Source: Whitmania pigra (lineage: Eukaryota > Annelida > Clitellata > Hirudinida > Haemopidae). Taken from it: DNA of 64,000 nt. The notes below the pieces were generated by a model. The model saw only the letters and a list, made by a program, of their open reading frames with translations, did not search any database and was not told where the DNA came from. Position 1 is the first letter of the stretch, and the number at the start of each line of letters is the position of its first letter. The translations under genes and the position numbers were made by a program. This document shows positions 61,376 to 64,000 of this stretch, in pieces. The DNA is taken from assembly GCA_021613335.1 (NCBI GenBank), contig JAJTWR010000044.1, positions 353,501 to 417,500 of the forward strand. The letters are read 5' to 3'.

Positions 61376-61515
61376 TGATGAGGACGACTATGATGAGGTC
61401 GTTAATGATGATGGGTGGATGGAATGGTGGCTCTATGGGGGCAATGACACGAGGGTGATGCTAATGATAATGATGGTTCTTATTATTATTATTATGATGA
61501 TGATGATGATGATGT
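61376..61515. repeat. GATGAT/ATT microsatellite region
   Basis: GATGAGGAC-type and (GAT)n runs end in (ATT)n(GAT)n at 61477-61513. Confidence 0.85.
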
Positions 61516-63000
61516 GTTGGTAAATTGGACAGTGATGTCGATCGTAACGAAGAAATTGATGTCGGTTTGTTAAAATCAAATATTTGTCTTCCCATTACGA
61601 AGACTGGACACAAATATTGGTTCATGTTGTTATAATAACTTCCATCCAATTAAGGACATCCAATTAATGATCCGACTGACATGCACGCTTTATTTGAGGA
61701 GATAATTTATAATTATCCATTTTTATAATTATGCTAGTTTTTACAATTACATTTCGTAATAATATTAATAAGTATTTTGTATAAGTAACCAATTTAAATG
61801 GGATTAATTATATTAACAACTATAAGTGCAATAAAAACAATCATATAGCGGTTCATCATTCACGCTGTTAACTTTGTAAAGGATTAAGAAATTATTCAAG
61901 AATTAATGTTAATTTGCTTACGATGCGAAAAATATTTATAAGGCGAGTAATATTCATGAGGATAATATTCTATTATAAGTACTTATGCAGGAATTGCATT
62001 AAGTTAAAAAGACAATTAAGAAACTACAGAAAGAAAGGAAATAGACGAATGTGTTGTTGATGTTGTCGGATGTAACATCTTCGAGAGTTTGAATCCATCT
62101 TCTTTGAACTTTCCAATGGATTCGGTCACTCGGATGCACTGGAATACTTGTCAAGGAAACAACGTTGTTGGTTTACAACTTAAGCACATTTTACGTTCGG
62201 AAATGAGACAAACGTCTCAAAGGAAATGTTCCCAGTTGGATTGTTATCATTCGATGCTGATGATGATGACAGTCTTTGTGGGATCGATGATGATGGCGAT
62301 TTTCTTTGTGGGATCGATGATGATTACTACCGTTGGGAGACAACGGTTATCTCGAGTCCGTGATAAGTTTGTTGCATCTCTTCTGATCATCTGAATCGTT
62401 GTCATTGTCATTCTCGCTGCCTGCTTGTATTATTCGGAGGATGATGTCATTTGTATCTCATTATGATTGTTATACTGTTATTATGCAATCATTAAGTGGT
62501 TGTGAAACATCAAATCTCAGATTAGAAGCATTAAGAGTTGTGCAGTGCTTAAAGTGACGATTAAGTCGATGAAATGAGGCAGAATTCTGAAAGGGCAAAC
62601 AATGCTGGAATGATGAAGTGTTACGAGATGCAATTCTTGCTGTCACAGCGGATAACGCTCACGTGTCACGTTGCGCAACAACACTTCTTAACGCCACTCT
62701 GAACTCTTCCCTCTCATCACTTTCACTCTTTCTTCATGAACCCGATGTCCTCCGTTTTTTTTTAGCAGAACATTTATGACAACATCATCACATAAGCACA
62801 CACGCCAGCCAGATTGAGCCTGGATTCAGTCACAACAACTTGAAATCTGTGAAAACGTTCCAAAGTGCACAAATTGAGTCTCCTTTGAAAGTTTCTAAAT
62901 TTGGCGACATTTTGATCTTCGACTGCACGTAACATTCTAAGGAGATGCAAATTAATGAACCGATAGGGGTCCTGATAGGATATTTTAAATTCGTGAGACC
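61516..63000. other. Non-coding spacer with small direct repeats
   Basis: A direct repeat, ctttgtgggatcgatgatga, occurs twice at about 62273 and 62304 within a GATGAT-rich tract (62250-62330). No gene is recognised. Confidence 0.45.
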
Positions 63001-63080
63001 TTAATCATCATCATCATCGTCATCATCATCGCCATCATCATCATTACTTTCACTTTAATCGTCATCACCACCATCAAGCT
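63001..63080. repeat. (CAT/CGT)n microsatellite
   Basis: tcatcatcatcgtcatcatc-type repeat. Confidence 0.9.
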
Positions 63081-63712
63081 TTCGAAGTGATCCAATGAAT
63101 AACCATTGATCGAAACATTGTGAACAGCTTTGATTTGACCGTCACCTGCTACTTTGATTCTTAATAACAACGATAAAAGGAAATGACCAATTATTTTCCA
63201 ATACTCAGGGAAAGCCAAACAATGGCACAGTGGGGTAGGCAGGCCTTCCTAGGTCAGATAATACTGTTAAAGGCGCTCTCTCGATTGGGAGCCTTCGCGA
63301 ACAGACGTATGACTTGTGGCGTTTCCAATTGCAATTATTAATTTTCGCTTCCATGATTCCATTAGCCTCCTTTGAAGTCCAACTTAAAACGGAAACCCGC
63401 CAAGCCTCTCTTCGTGGTCGGTCGAAGAATTCGGACAGAAAATCTTATCAACCAATTATCATTTGTACGAGCCGCTCGCATTGACCGTGTATTCTTATCA
63501 CTGCCTGTGATAAGCAATGCTTACCGATGATAAGCTGTTGTGGACGCGTAATCAAGATGAAAAGCATTTAGGAAGAACAATAAACGATAATTTATTTATT
63601 TGTTTGTTTGTTCATGAAATCAATTCCTGTTAGTGGACGATTCACTTGAAAGGTATAATGGGGTTAATAAGATCATAAACAGCAAATTGATGCATGCAAT
63701 AAATAATCGGTA

Positions 63713-63862
63713 GCAACAACAACAACAACAATAATAATAATCATAACAACAACAATAATAATAATCATAACAGCAACAACAATAACAGCAACAATAATCA
63801 TAACAACAATAACAGCAACAATAATCATAACAACAATAACAGCAACAATAATAATAATGACA
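63713..63862. repeat. (CAA/ATA)n compound microsatellite
   Basis: Alternating caacaacaa, ataataat and catAAC blocks repeat in a higher-order pattern (about 27-30 bp). Open frames across it are artefacts. Confidence 0.92.
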
Positions 63863-64000
63863 ATGACTTTCTGTTGACGTCGACTTCCTCGAATTATTGG
63901 TTCGAACGAAGAGCAAATGACTGATGACATCTTTCCAAAGCACCTGCGTCAAAGGTTCCATTTCATCTCCGTCAAACGATCGTATTTACAGGCGTCAAAC

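Noticed and set aside
61218..61523. 101-residue acidic/Met-rich frame
   Set aside because: The second half is a GAT/ATT repeat and the first half has no recognisable motif or splice context.
63620..63961. Cys/Tyr-rich 113-residue frame and overlapping Ile/Val-rich frame
   Set aside because: Both are translations of a CAA/ATA compound repeat in two frames.

Overview
The window is nuclear DNA of an invertebrate animal. Conserved metazoan genes are split by many short GT-AG introns, and the spaces between them are AT-rich and full of simple repeats and decayed transposons. The lineage cannot be fixed from sequence alone. A lophotrochozoan such as an annelid is my tentative guess.

Layout. Left block (1-8.9 kb, minus strand): an RMND1 homologue cut by the left edge, then a complete 14-exon TANGO6/RTP1-type gene. 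Accessory block (9-24.7 kb): LINE debris and five minus-strand paralogues of a small prohormone-like secreted peptide gene. A hAT, a Tc3-like and a foldback Mutator-like transposon separate copies three and four. Second conserved block (25.7-36.2 kb): SDAD1 (plus, 21 exons) converging on ATP6V0D (V-ATPase subunit d, minus, 8 exons), then a GH31 MYORG-like glycosidase gene (plus) divergent from it. Transposon-rich block (36.5-46.4 kb): a CR1/L2-type LINE with a hAT element nested inside it, a DUF4806 gene, a 349-bp MITE, a DUF4371 transposase remnant, a second LINE 3' end and a GC-rich inverted-repeat element. Right block (47.4-57.4 kb, plus): a mask/ANKHD1-type ankyrin-repeat and KH gene. Its downstream flank to 64 kb holds simple repeats and a well-preserved tRNA-derived SINE.

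The conserved genes are unrelated housekeeping genes: mitochondrial translation support, RNA polymerase II assembly and transport, 60S ribosome biogenesis, proton pumping and signalling scaffolding. The most novel content is the five-copy peptide cluster at 11.2-24.6 kb. Four copies encode a signal peptide, an acidic Tyr-containing spacer, a peptide around RIIRPELRMR flanked by SGKR and GKR processing sites, and a C-terminal LPPITMRG. The fifth is strongly diverged but keeps the RIIRxELRMR core. I recognise no named neuropeptide family.

Exon coordinates were assigned by eye from splice sites, reading phase and recalled family conservation. In TANGO6, SDAD1, ATP6V0D and the visible part of RMND1 every junction keeps phase. 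The mask 5' end, the MYORG-like second junction and the first DUF4806 junction are uncertain.
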